DNA from: Fimbriimonadaceae bacterium
GTDB taxonomy: Bacteria > Armatimonadota > Fimbriimonadia > Fimbriimonadales > Fimbriimonadaceae
Reading direction: 5' to 3'
NCBI GenBank assembly: GCA_023957775.1
Contig: JAMLGR010000005.1
Coordinates: forward strand, 1-64,000
DNA: 64,000 nucleotides
Shown here: positions 42,107-50,868 of the stretch, one piece after another
Layout: each line of letters opens with the position of its first letter
How positions within the stretch are numbered: the first letter of the stretch is position 1
Translations under genes and position numbers: made by a program
Notes under the pieces: model-generated
What the model was told of the DNA's origin: nothing
Database searches by the model: none
Seen by the model: only the letters and a program-made list of their open reading frames with translations

Positions 42107-43411
42107 ATGGCCGAGAACCCCTCCCGTCGCGATATCCTCCGCGCCTCCGCCGCAGGAGCCTTCACGTTTGCTTTGCCCGTCTTCGGAGCGACCCACAAGC
42201 CGCCCAAATCGCCGCAGAAGGTCCGGTTCGGATGCATCGGCGTGAGCGGCAAGGGCGACAGCGATACCGCCGACGCGAACCGCCTGGGCGTCGTGGTCGC
42301 GATCTGCGACGCCGACCGCAACCGGCTGGCGGACGCGATGAAGAAGTATCCGGACGCCCGGCCGTTCACCGACTACCGGTACATGTACCGCCACATGGGC
42401 GACAGCATCGACGCCGTCACCGTCAGCACGCCCGACCACAACCACGGGCTCGCCACGGCGATGGCGCTCATGATGGGCAAGCACGCCTTCTGCCAAAAGC
42501 CGCTCACGCGCACGGTCTGGGAAACGCGCCGCCTGGGCGAGCTCGCGCGCAAGAACCGACTCGCCACCCAGATGGGCAACCAGGGCACCGCGAACGACGA
42601 ACTTCGCCGCGCGGCCATGGCCGTCAAAGGCGGCGCCATCGGCGTCGTGAAAGAGGTCCACGTCTGGACCGACCGCGCCGAAGGCTGGTGGCCGCAAGGC
42701 GTCGGACACCCGATGCCCGACGTGAAGCCCGCCTCGGTGGACTGGGACTCCTGGCTCGGGCCCGCGCCGATTCGCCACTTCTCCAACGCGTATCACCCGT
42801 TCAAGTGGCGCGGCTGGTGGGACTTCGGCGCCGGTGCCCTCGGCGACATGGGCTGCCACGTCATGAACCTGCCGTTCATGGCGCTGGATCTGCGCGACCC
42901 CATCGCCATCCGAGCCGAGGTGTCCGACCACAACGACGAGACCTTCCCGCGCTGGTCGATCATCCACTACGAGTTCGGCGAGCGCAACGGACGCGCCCCC
43001 TTGAACTTGACCTGGTACGACGGCGGCAAGAAGCCGTCGCAGGACTACGTGCCCGGCGTGCAGTACACCGGCGGCGGCGTGATCATCGTGGGATCGACCG
43101 GAACGCTCTACGTTCCCGGCGAACACGGAGGCGGCGCGACGATCGTCGGCAAAGGCACCCCCCAGGCGGAGTTCGAGAAGTCGCCCGGACACTTCGAGGA
43201 GTTCATCAACGCGATCCAGGGCGGCAAGCCCGCGATGTCGAACTTTCCCGACTACGCCTGCCCGCTGACCGAGACGGTCGTGCTCGGCAACCTCGCGGTG
43301 TGGGCGCCCGGAGAGAGGCTCGAGTGGGACGCCGCGAACATGCGCGTCAAGGGCCGCCCGGACCTGGACTCGAAACTGAAGCCGACGTATCGGGAGAACT
43401 GGGACTTCTAA
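42107..43411 (+). CDS. Tat-exported Gfo/Idh/MocA oxidoreductase
   Basis: A 434-residue protein with a twin-arginine signal 'SRRDILRASAAGAFTFAL'. A Rossmann domain ('VRFGCIGVSGKGDSDTADAN', 'VVAICDADRNRLADAM') and the family 'GKHAFCQKPLTRTVWETRRL' motif follow, with QKP in place of EKP, the usual variant in exported members. The C-terminal domain includes 'WWDFGAGALGDMGCHVMNLP'. Such periplasmic oxidoreductases act on sugars or glycosides during polysaccharide use. The cofactor is presumably loaded before Tat export. Divergent from the metallopeptidase gene. Confidence 0.9.
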   Translation: MAENPSRRDILRASAAGAFTFALPVFGATHKPPKSPQKVRFGCIGVSGKGDSDTADANRLGVVVAICDADRNRLADAMKKYPDARPFTDYRYMYRHMGDSIDAVTVSTPDHNHGLATAMALMMGKHAFCQKPLTRTVWETRRLGELARKNRLATQMGNQGTANDELRRAAMAVKGGAIGVVKEVHVWTDRAEGWWPQGVGHPMPDVKPASVDWDSWLGPAPIRHFSNAYHPFKWRGWWDFGAGALGDMGCHVMNLPFMALDLRDPIAIRAEVSDHNDETFPRWSIIHYEFGERNGRAPLNLTWYDGGKKPSQDYVPGVQYTGGGVIIVGSTGTLYVPGEHGGGATIVGKGTPQAEFEKSPGHFEEFINAIQGGKPAMSNFPDYACPLTETVVLGNLAVWAPGERLEWDAANMRVKGRPDLDSKLKPTYRENWDF

Positions 43412-43414
43412 GCC

Positions 43415-43438
43415 GGACCCCGGGGTCCCCCCGTTTTT
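43415..43438 (+). terminator. Rho-independent-like terminator after the oxidoreductase gene
   Basis: The perfect palindrome 'ggaccccggggtcc' (43415-43428) is followed by 'ccccccgttttt'. It sits 3 nt after the oxidoreductase stop and before the caspase-like gene. Confidence 0.55.
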
Positions 43439-43478
43439 GCAACAGGGGAACGCGCAAGTACCGGATAATGGAAGGGTC

Positions 43479-44960
43479 ATGGCACGCGCACTGCTCTTCC
43501 TCGCGGCCCTGGTCGTGGCGCTTCCTTGCGCCCGCGCCGACGTTTCGCGGCGCCACGTCTTGGTCATCGTCGTGGACAACGTCGGGGGTGACTCCAAACT
43601 CCCGCAAGCCGTCGAGAACGGCATCGAACTCAAAAACACACTCGCCAAGCTGGACGGGGTGACCGTCAAGGGGACGTCCTTCAACGAAGGGCGCGAGGCC
43701 ATCGCCCGCGCGGTGCAGAACCTGGCGGCGGGAGCCGGCTCCGACGACGGCCTCACGCTCTACTACCTCGGACACGGGTTCAAGAGCGGAGGTTCGAGCT
43801 ACTGGGCCACCGTGGACACCCGCGCCGACGCCGGCCGCCCCACCTCGACCGAAGGCAGCATTTCGACCGAGGACCTCTACAACTGGCTCAAGGGCACTAA
43901 GGCGAGCGAGATCGTGGTGTTCAACGACGCGTGCCGCAACCTCGCCGCAGGCGCCGTCAGCGGCGATGGATGGAACGGATTCGCCAGCCGACTCGCCGCG
44001 GCCGTCCCCCCGGGAGCGGACAAGCGGCGCGTGCTCGTCGTGCATGCGACCCGCGACAACGAAGTGGGACTGTCCCACCCGGACGCGGGCGGCAGCCTTC
44101 TTTGCCGGTTCGTGATCGAGGCAGCCCAAGGACGAGCGGGGAAGTTCGCCGACTTGGACCGCGAAGGCTCGGAAGTGCGCACGCCGCGCCTTCAGGAGTA
44201 CGTGTCCGAGCGGTACAAGTCGTTCCGGACGAAGTTCCGGAACGCACGCGTCGAACCGGAATTCGAAGCCGCGAACCTGCCGGGGGACGGGCTCCACTTC
44301 TGCGGAACGCCCGAACGGCCCGAGGAGTTTGTGCGCCCGGGAACCTTCGACCGGGACAAATTCTGGAAGTCCCTCAACGCCTTTTACGGAGATGCGGCTT
44401 CGAAATTCCGGACCCTCGCGGGTGCCGAACTGCAGGAGCTGAACGTCCTCCGCCGCGGTCGCCCGAAACTCGTCGAATCCAAACGGGGCTTTCCAGGTGC
44501 CGAAGCGACTTGGCTCGTGGACAACCGCTCCGGTTACACGTTCTATGCCGTGCTTGGCCTTTATCCCACGGAAAACGACGCTTACGGGGTGGCAACGAAG
44601 TTCTGCGAAACCCTCCGGTTCAAAGAGGCCCAAGGCACCGAGCAGGTGGGGATTCTGGGCGGCCTTCCCGACCTGTCGAAGATCGATCTGGGCGACGTGA
44701 TCGACATCCTCGGAGGCAAGTCGAGACGGCCGACCAATGCGAACCCCAATGCCCCCAAGTGGATGTGGACCAAGGAGCGGTTTCCCCAGGTGGTGACCCT
44801 GCGGCGGCGCGATCAGAACGGGGCGTCCGTGTACGTCAAGATCGGCATGGTGGAACCCACACCGGAGTACCTTCTTGTCACCCAGCGCATCGCCAACCTC
44901 CAGGAAGCTCAGCAGTACCAGGACCAGCGAATTCTGCTCGTCACCATTCAGGCCTTCTGA
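43479..44960 (+). CDS. Secreted caspase-like (peptidase C14) protein
   Basis: A 493-residue exported protein: signal peptide 'MARALLFLAALVVALPCARA', then a caspase-haemoglobinase fold (about residues 25-240). The catalytic dyad is His99 in 'LTLYYLGHGFKSGG' and Cys152 in 'IVVFNDACRNLAAG', the DACRN form common in bacterial metacaspase-like proteins. The C-terminal 250 residues are unrecognised and contain a SPOR-like alpha/beta segment ('GYTFYAVLGLYPTENDAYGV'). A secreted caspase fold is unusual, as most are cytosolic. Its stop overlaps the 3' end of a convergent FecR-like gene by 13 nt. Confidence 0.85.
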   Translation: MARALLFLAALVVALPCARADVSRRHVLVIVVDNVGGDSKLPQAVENGIELKNTLAKLDGVTVKGTSFNEGREAIARAVQNLAAGAGSDDGLTLYYLGHGFKSGGSSYWATVDTRADAGRPTSTEGSISTEDLYNWLKGTKASEIVVFNDACRNLAAGAVSGDGWNGFASRLAAAVPPGADKRRVLVVHATRDNEVGLSHPDAGGSLLCRFVIEAAQGRAGKFADLDREGSEVRTPRLQEYVSERYKSFRTKFRNARVEPEFEAANLPGDGLHFCGTPERPEEFVRPGTFDRDKFWKSLNAFYGDAASKFRTLAGAELQELNVLRRGRPKLVESKRGFPGAEATWLVDNRSGYTFYAVLGLYPTENDAYGVATKFCETLRFKEAQGTEQVGILGGLPDLSKIDLGDVIDILGGKSRRPTNANPNAPKWMWTKERFPQVVTLRRRDQNGASVYVKIGMVEPTPEYLLVTQRIANLQEAQQYQDQRILLVTIQAF

Positions 44961-45856
44961 GGCAGCAGCGCGTCGAGAGCGGCATCCGAGACACCGACCG
45001 AGTCGGCGAGATCGTGCGCCCGGGTGCGCCAAAACTCGTTCTTGGGCTCTAGCCACGCGCACCGGATCAGGAGGTCGAGCATCTCGGACAATCGCCCCCC
45101 TTCATAGAGAGCCCCGAGCACCTCCAGCAAGTCTGCGCCGGCCTCGAGGTTCGTAGTGGCCCGGAGAAGTGCACGCAGCTCCGCCTCGTCCGTCGGAACG
45201 GCTTCGCCGCCGACCCACTCGACGCGCCGCCTGAGGAGCTCCCCAGCGGCGCCAAGAATGCTCACCACGAGCTCGGAACCAGGTTGGACCCGAGGCACTC
45301 GGAGTCGATGCCCGCCGCGGCCGGCCATCGCCTTCCTGGCCTCGTGGGAGAGCACTTCCGTCGCGACGACGGCGCCGGTGGCCGGATCGAGGACCCGGAT
45401 CGATTGCCAATCGGCGGGCACCGTCGAGGTACGAAACACCAACCCGTCGCCTTGAACGGGGGTGCGATCGAGCGGCAGGATCCAACCGCTGCCTCCTCCC
45501 ATCGATGCGCCAAAGGTCTTTCCGATACCGGCCAAGCGCCGCCGCGCTCGTTCGGGTAGCCGCGACGCGTCCCCTGTCAGGATCATTGTCTTGCCGGCAT
45601 CGACCTTGACGCGTTGACCCGCGGGGGGCACTCGCCCGTCGAACACGATCGCCTGCCCGGTGCTTCCGCAACGCACGCGGTCGCCCCGGAACAGCAGGAC
45701 CCACGAGTACTTGTCGGAACCATCGAACGACCGAACGGGCGTGGTCTTGCCGGCGCGGGTCAACTGCACCGCGCCCTTCGCGTAGACGATGACCGCGAGG
45801 GGTTCCGGGGGCGGCTGCTGCGCGAGCAAGGTCAGCCCCAGCATCAGCTTGAGCAT
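44948..45856 (-). CDS. Exported FecR-like protein
   Basis: A 302-residue protein with an N-terminal signal helix ('MLKLMLGLTLLAQQ') and a FecR-like beta domain ('LAVIVYAKGAVQLTRAGK', 'WVLLFRGDRVRCGSTGQAIV', 'GQRVKVDAGKTMIL'). The middle is beta-rich ('VLDPATGAVVATEVLSHEAR'), and the C-terminus is helical and TPR-like ('EAGADLLEVLGALYEGGRLS'). Probably periplasmic. It follows the CHASE2 gene with a TTGA-type junction (an upstream TTG start at 45862 is possible), so the two are co-translated. Function unknown; FecR-like domains often act in sensing or scaffold assemblies. Confidence 0.65.
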   Translation of the reverse strand: MLKLMLGLTLLAQQPPPEPLAVIVYAKGAVQLTRAGKTTPVRSFDGSDKYSWVLLFRGDRVRCGSTGQAIVFDGRVPPAGQRVKVDAGKTMILTGDASRLPERARRRLAGIGKTFGASMGGGSGWILPLDRTPVQGDGLVFRTSTVPADWQSIRVLDPATGAVVATEVLSHEARKAMAGRGGHRLRVPRVQPGSELVVSILGAAGELLRRRVEWVGGEAVPTDEAELRALLRATTNLEAGADLLEVLGALYEGGRLSEMLDLLIRCAWLEPKNEFWRTRAHDLADSVGVSDAALDALLPQKA

Positions 45857-45858
45857 GA

Positions 45859-47130
45859 TCAATGGGCCTCCGTCCGACTCCAGCCTTCGATGAACGGGGC
45901 CAAGAGCGGCTCGAATAGAAGATAGACCCAGGCTCCCAGGAAGTCAAGCCACAGAACCCGCATTTGGTGCGCCAGGAGGTAGGCCAGACCCAGGGGCACC
46001 AGAGCCACAGCAAGGCGGACGAGGACCCCGCCGTAGTGCCACGCCAACGTCTTCGGACGGCGGAGATCGAGGTGCGTCTGCCACGGCCAAAACAGGGCGA
46101 GGGCGAGCCCCAAAAGACCGATGAACGCGTCCAAAGCGATGCTCTCCGCATGGTGCAGCTGCTGGATCGGAGCCTGCGCCATTGTGTAGGCCGCGCACGC
46201 GTGGGCGTAGATGCCGCGCATGATGTCCCCGCCCGCCGGCTGCCGATGCTCGTCGTACGCGAAGTAGTCCTGGTCGCGGAGGGGATCGGCCTTTCCGACC
46301 AGCACGATCTTGCCCTCCAGCATCGAGCGCGAGAGGGAATCCAGGAGGGCACCTCCCTCGGGTGGACCTGTGAAGGCGGTGATCTCCTCAGCGTGCTTGA
46401 GGAGCGAGTAGTCGACGAGGAACCTCGGCGCGCGAAGTTCGGGGGGGAATCGGGGGTCGCTCTCGATCCAGTGCCTTGGCTGAAAGACGTCCCGTTGACC
46501 AAACGCTTCGGGACGGATCTTAGCGCGGCCAAGGACCGCGCCCATGGCGGGTAGGCGGTCGCCAGTCCGGGTGTCCTCGTAGAAGAGCGGCTGGGCCGTC
46601 AAGTCGGTCGGGAGGAAGATCGCCGCCGCGAGGTGCCGCGCGTCCTTGGGCAGCCAGTGTTCCGGACCCACCAACAACCCGCGTCCCACTCCCACGTAGG
46701 TGGGGACCCCCGTGTCGGCCGTGTAGTGCTTCATTTGGGCGATCAAGGCTTCGTGCTCGGAGCGCATGATCCCGTCGGTGCCGGGAGATACGTCGATGTC
46801 GAAGCCGATGGCCAGCGGCGGCGGGTCGAGCGCTCGCAATTCCGCGAAGAACCGTTCCCACCGCTCGGAACCGATGGGACGCACGATCTGGTTGCCCTCC
46901 AAATCGTAGAGTGAGCTGACATCGCAAACGGCCACGGGGACACTTGCGGGATCCAGCCGATCCGGCCGAAGCCACTCTCGCAGGTTGGTGAGTGCCAGAG
47001 ACTCGACGCGCTCGCTCACCCGGGGCTCGACGACGAACGCGCCTGTGGGGAACAGGACGAGGAACACGAGGATGTGCAGCACTGTGTGCCGGCTCCACCG
47101 AACTCTCGCACCTTCCCTCCGCTTCCTCAC
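45859..47130 (-). CDS. CHASE2-domain membrane sensor protein without output domain
   Basis: A 423-residue protein: one N-terminal helix ('HTVLHILVFLVLFPTGAFVV'), a long extracytoplasmic CHASE2 domain (about residues 45-310; 'PVAVCDVSSLYDLEGNQIV', 'LAIGFDIDVSPGTDGIMRSE', 'MLEGKIVLVGKADPLRDQDY', 'GDIMRGIYAHACAAYTMA') and three closing C-terminal helices ('DAFIGLLGLALALFWPW', 'LVRLAVALVPLGLAYLLA'). CHASE2 proteins usually carry a kinase, cyclase or protease module after the helices; here the chain ends at the membrane. The start is GTG 47130, as upstream sequence is Arg-rich non-protein. Divergent from the M1 peptidase. Confidence 0.85.
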   Translation of the reverse strand: MRKRREGARVRWSRHTVLHILVFLVLFPTGAFVVEPRVSERVESLALTNLREWLRPDRLDPASVPVAVCDVSSLYDLEGNQIVRPIGSERWERFFAELRALDPPPLAIGFDIDVSPGTDGIMRSEHEALIAQMKHYTADTGVPTYVGVGRGLLVGPEHWLPKDARHLAAAIFLPTDLTAQPLFYEDTRTGDRLPAMGAVLGRAKIRPEAFGQRDVFQPRHWIESDPRFPPELRAPRFLVDYSLLKHAEEITAFTGPPEGGALLDSLSRSMLEGKIVLVGKADPLRDQDYFAYDEHRQPAGGDIMRGIYAHACAAYTMAQAPIQQLHHAESIALDAFIGLLGLALALFWPWQTHLDLRRPKTLAWHYGGVLVRLAVALVPLGLAYLLAHQMRVLWLDFLGAWVYLLFEPLLAPFIEGWSRTEAH

Positions 47131-47234
47131 CTGCCGAATTGTAAGGCGATTTCGAGCGGCGAGGCAACGTGCCGCCGCGCAACCTCGGCGTATCATGGAC
47201 AGGGGAGACATTGAAATTGGAAGGGAGACCTCGC

Positions 47235-49298
47235 ATGAGACGCACGATTCGTACCGCCTTGTTCTCGATCCTTGCCGCCGCGATGGCGGCCACCGCCGCT
47301 CCCGCCGCCCGGAACGGCGCCGCGACCCACGAGGTCTGCGGCCACCTGCTGGCCGCACAACGCCAGCAGATCGGCAAGCGCCCCATCCGCCGGCTGGAGG
47401 CGGAACAGGACACCGACGTCCTCAGCTACAGCCTCGCAATCCAGCCCAACTTCGGGAATGAGCACATCGCCGGCACCAACCGGATGCGCGTCGAACCCAA
47501 AACCAACGGTCTCACGCAGTTCACGTTTCGCCTCGGCGACTCGTTCACGATCGGCAACCTCACGCTCGACGGGCGACCGATCACGTACACCCGGCTCGAC
47601 TTCGCCACCGTGCGCGCGAACTTCGACCGGCCCTACGCCATGGGCGAAGTGTTCCAACTCGACATCGCCTACGAGGGCTCCACCGCGCAGGGCCAGGGGT
47701 TCGGCTCGATCAACTTCCGGACTCGCTCGACCGGAGCGGCCGAGGCGTGGAGCCTGAGCGAACCGTGGTATGCCTACACGTGGTGGCCCGCCAAGGATGT
47801 GAGCGGCGACAAGGCCCTCATCGACATGGCCGTCGTCGTGCCCTCGGGCATGGTCGTCGCCTCCAACGGCCTGCTCCAAGGCGTCGACGCCCTGGGCGGC
47901 GGAGCCCTGCGGTACCGGTGGAGCAGCCAGTACCCGATCGCGCCCTATCTGGTGAGTTTCAACGCCACAAACTTCAACACTTGGTCCCAGACCTACTCCA
48001 TCGGCTCCGGCTCGATGCCCGTCCAGTTCTTCGTCTACCCCGAGCACGACACCCCTTCGAACCGGGCGGGTTGGAACCAGTCGGTCCAGATGATCCAGAC
48101 GTTTGCGACGCGCTTTGGCGAGTACCCCTTCGTGGGCGAGAAGTACGGGATCGTCGAATTCGGGTTCGGCGGGGGCATGGAGCACCAGACCATCACGGGC
48201 CAGGGCGGCTTCAGCGAGAGCCTCACCGCCCACGAACTGGCGCACCAGTGGTGGGGCGACATGGTGACGTGCCGCTATTGGGAGGACATCTGGCTCAACG
48301 AGGGGTTTGCCACCTACGCCGAAGCCCTGTGGCTCGAATTGAAGCCCGGCAGCAGCGGACTGCCGGCCCTGAGCGCCGCCATGCAGGCGCGGAAACCCTC
48401 AAGCGTCAACGGCTCGGTGTACTGCTACGACGCGACCAGCGTCGGGAGCATCTTCAACTCCAACTTCTCGTACCGGAAGGGCAGTTGGGTGCTGCACCAG
48501 CTCAGGCACGTCGTCGGGGACTCGACGTTCTTCGCGATTCTCGCCGAGTGGCGAAACCGCTACCAGTACTCCGCGGCCACCACGGAGGATTTCATCCACA
48601 CCGCGGAAGATGTCTACGGAGCACCCCTGCGTTGGTTCTTCGATCCCTGGGTGTACGACCGGGGAGCGCTGGCGTACCGATGGGGCAGCCAAGAAACCAC
48701 CGTGAACGGGCGCCGCTACCTGATGGTCCACCTGCGGCAGACCCAAAACTCCGCGTACCCCCGGTTCACCATGCCGGTCGACTTCCGTTACTCGGTCGCC
48801 GGCCAGACCGTCACGCGCTCGCTCTGGAATTTCGCCGACGTCCAGAACTACGTGATCCCCCTGACCGGACCGGCATCGTCGGCCTCCGTCGATCCCGACG
48901 GTTGGCTGCTGACCACCTCGGTCAGCACCGAGGCGTACCGGCCGGGCCCTCCCAAGATCGTGTCGGTGTTCCCCCCGCCGGGCCCGGGTTCGGACAACTC
49001 GCTGGGCAAGATCAAGGTGACCTTTCACACGCCCGTCCTCGCGACGGCGGCGGACTTCCAGCTCCGGGCCGCCGGACGACCGCTCTCCTTCGCTTTCGCC
49101 TACGACGCGGCGACCCGCACCGCGACCTTGACTCCGGCCGCCGACGTCGTGCCGAGTTCGGTGGAACTGACCGTCCGCGACACCATCCGCGCGGTGGACT
49201 CGGGAATGAGCCTGGACGGCGAGGTGGGGCCCGGCTACCAGCTTCCCTCGGGCGACGGCGTGGCGGGAGGGGCGGCGGTGTTTCGTTTCGCGGGGTGA
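47235..49298 (+). CDS. Secreted M1-family aminopeptidase
   Basis: A 687-residue exported zinc peptidase. Signal peptide 'MRRTIRTALFSILAAAMAATAA', N-terminal beta-saddle, then the catalytic domain with 'GGGMEHQTI' (exopeptidase motif; GxMEN has become GGMEH), the zinc motif 'LTAHELAHQWWGDM' (H333, E334, H337) and third ligand Glu356 in 'DIWLNEGFATYAEAL'. A C-terminal Ig-like domain (about 590-687, 'PKIVSVFPPPGPGSDNSLGK') follows. The Asn-to-His change may affect N-terminal recognition. ATG 47235 follows 'gaaggga'. Confidence 0.92.
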   Translation: MRRTIRTALFSILAAAMAATAAPAARNGAATHEVCGHLLAAQRQQIGKRPIRRLEAEQDTDVLSYSLAIQPNFGNEHIAGTNRMRVEPKTNGLTQFTFRLGDSFTIGNLTLDGRPITYTRLDFATVRANFDRPYAMGEVFQLDIAYEGSTAQGQGFGSINFRTRSTGAAEAWSLSEPWYAYTWWPAKDVSGDKALIDMAVVVPSGMVVASNGLLQGVDALGGGALRYRWSSQYPIAPYLVSFNATNFNTWSQTYSIGSGSMPVQFFVYPEHDTPSNRAGWNQSVQMIQTFATRFGEYPFVGEKYGIVEFGFGGGMEHQTITGQGGFSESLTAHELAHQWWGDMVTCRYWEDIWLNEGFATYAEALWLELKPGSSGLPALSAAMQARKPSSVNGSVYCYDATSVGSIFNSNFSYRKGSWVLHQLRHVVGDSTFFAILAEWRNRYQYSAATTEDFIHTAEDVYGAPLRWFFDPWVYDRGALAYRWGSQETTVNGRRYLMVHLRQTQNSAYPRFTMPVDFRYSVAGQTVTRSLWNFADVQNYVIPLTGPASSASVDPDGWLLTTSVSTEAYRPGPPKIVSVFPPPGPGSDNSLGKIKVTFHTPVLATAADFQLRAAGRPLSFAFAYDAATRTATLTPAADVVPSSVELTVRDTIRAVDSGMSLDGEVGPGYQLPSGDGVAGGAAVFRFAG

Positions 49299-49442
49299 AT
49301 GGAGCCGGGATCGGTGCGCGGAAATTGCGCTGAAAACCGCAACGTCGGGCCGTTCATGAAGGGAGATCGTCGGCGACAATGAACACGCAAACGATTGGGT
49401 CGTGTGCGGCTTTTTCTCCCCTTTGCCGCCGCGGCCCATTTT

Positions 49443-50864
49443 TTATCTCGGTGGGGGTCGCTTCCCGCCGATCGGTCCTTGAAGCGGAGGGGGCTGCCCG
49501 CCCGTTTTCGGGACCTCGTCCTCGTCGGGATAGAGCACGCCCTTCAGACCAAGCGCCTGCCAGTCGTCCTCGTTCTCTTTGGTCGAGATGTCGAACCACT
49601 GCGCGGTCACATCGTCGCCGAGCGAGGTCTTGACCCGCAGGTCGTCCTTGCCCTCCGAAGCGAGCATGCGGAGCCGTTCCTTCTCCCCGTCGTAGAGCGC
49701 GCTGTCGGCCCACACGTAGCGCCAGCGCTTCGCGTCGATCTGCTGCATCGCCTGCGGCGAGCCCGTCACCACGGCGTGGCGGTTGCCTTCGCCGTACCAG
49801 TACTCGATGCGGGCCGCGGTGATCGAGACGGGGTAGCGCCGGGCGCTCGACGAGGCGCGCACCTCGTCGTCCATCTGCTTCTCCGCCTCGGACTTCTGAA
49901 CAGCGGGCGGGGAGGGACGGTCCTTCGCCACCTCGTCCGGCACCATCGGCCTAAAGGGAGGGATCTCCTCCTCGACCAACTTCTGCTGGTCTTTGGGCTT
50001 GACCAGCATGTCCACGTTGCCGGTGAGGACCGCGCGCTTCTCTTTGCGGTACACGACGGCCTTGTCGCACACGAGATTGGCCTTGGCGCTGTAGTAGTGC
50101 ACCTTGCCCGTGGCGATCACCACGTCGGTCTTCACGTTCCGCTCGAGCTTCTCGGCCTTCACGATGACTTCGCCGTCGGTCGCCTGGGCGTCGAGCATGG
50201 TCTGCACCTCGCCTTTGTGGCTGGTGACGCCCTTGGTATCGAATTTCCAGTTCGTGGGCTTGCTTTCCCCTTGGATCTCGTCGAGCGGCGAGTGGGTCTT
50301 GCCCTCCCACACCGCCGGGCCCGTCGTGTACGACTCCTCTTCCATCGCGTACACGAGGCCGTCAGCCTCGACGTCGCCCTCGTACAGGCGTCCCTTGATC
50401 GCACCGGGAACCGTGAGTTTGGCGGTCTTCTCGTCGTACGTAAAGCTTGCGGCGCGCAGGTTCATCTTGTCGTTCATCACGTGCACGCCCCGGTCCACCT
50501 CGAGCTGGTGGGTGATCGAGTTCCACGTGGCGTGGGGGGCGTCGAACGCGAACGTTCCCTCTTTGGCGCGGTAACGGCTGTCCCGCACCCCGAGGAACTC
50601 GAAGAACTGGCGGTCGTCGCGCACGTTGACCCGGTCGACGCTTCCGTTGGCCGTCAGCTCGCCCCCCTGATAGTTCCAAAACTGGACGTCGTCGAGGACG
50701 ACCGCCGTGTGGAGTCCCATCATTTCGGGCGTCCGCCGGTAGCCGGCGAACGGGTCCAGCCGGGCCAGTTCGCGCAGCCACGCGATGCCCACAAAGATCG
50801 CGACCACCCCTCCCAGCGCCAGGAGCGCGTTGCGTGCGAGTCGTCGGGGAGGTCGGGTGCTCAT
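49443..50864 (-). CDS. LptC/OstA-like LPS-transport family protein
   Basis: A 473-residue protein anchored by one N-terminal helix ('NALLALGGVVAIFVGIAW'). Repeated beta-jellyroll segments of the LptC/LptA (OstA) type follow: 'LDDVQFWNYQGGELTANGSV', 'FAFDAPHATWNSITHQLEVD', 'DVVIATGKVHYYSAKANLVC' and 'VTGSPQAMQQIDAKRWRYVW'. LptC and LptA form the periplasmic bridge carrying LPS to the outer membrane. The length suggests an LptC-like start fused to OstA-like repeats, with a linker rich in Lys/Glu/Pro (about 290-350). Last gene of the four-gene envelope operon opposite fabZ-lpxA-lpxB, which fits an LPS role. Confidence 0.7.
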   Translation of the reverse strand: MSTRPPRRLARNALLALGGVVAIFVGIAWLRELARLDPFAGYRRTPEMMGLHTAVVLDDVQFWNYQGGELTANGSVDRVNVRDDRQFFEFLGVRDSRYRAKEGTFAFDAPHATWNSITHQLEVDRGVHVMNDKMNLRAASFTYDEKTAKLTVPGAIKGRLYEGDVEADGLVYAMEEESYTTGPAVWEGKTHSPLDEIQGESKPTNWKFDTKGVTSHKGEVQTMLDAQATDGEVIVKAEKLERNVKTDVVIATGKVHYYSAKANLVCDKAVVYRKEKRAVLTGNVDMLVKPKDQQKLVEEEIPPFRPMVPDEVAKDRPSPPAVQKSEAEKQMDDEVRASSSARRYPVSITAARIEYWYGEGNRHAVVTGSPQAMQQIDAKRWRYVWADSALYDGEKERLRMLASEGKDDLRVKTSLGDDVTAQWFDISTKENEDDWQALGLKGVLYPDEDEVPKTGGQPPPLQGPIGGKRPPPR

Positions 50865-50868
50865 CGTT

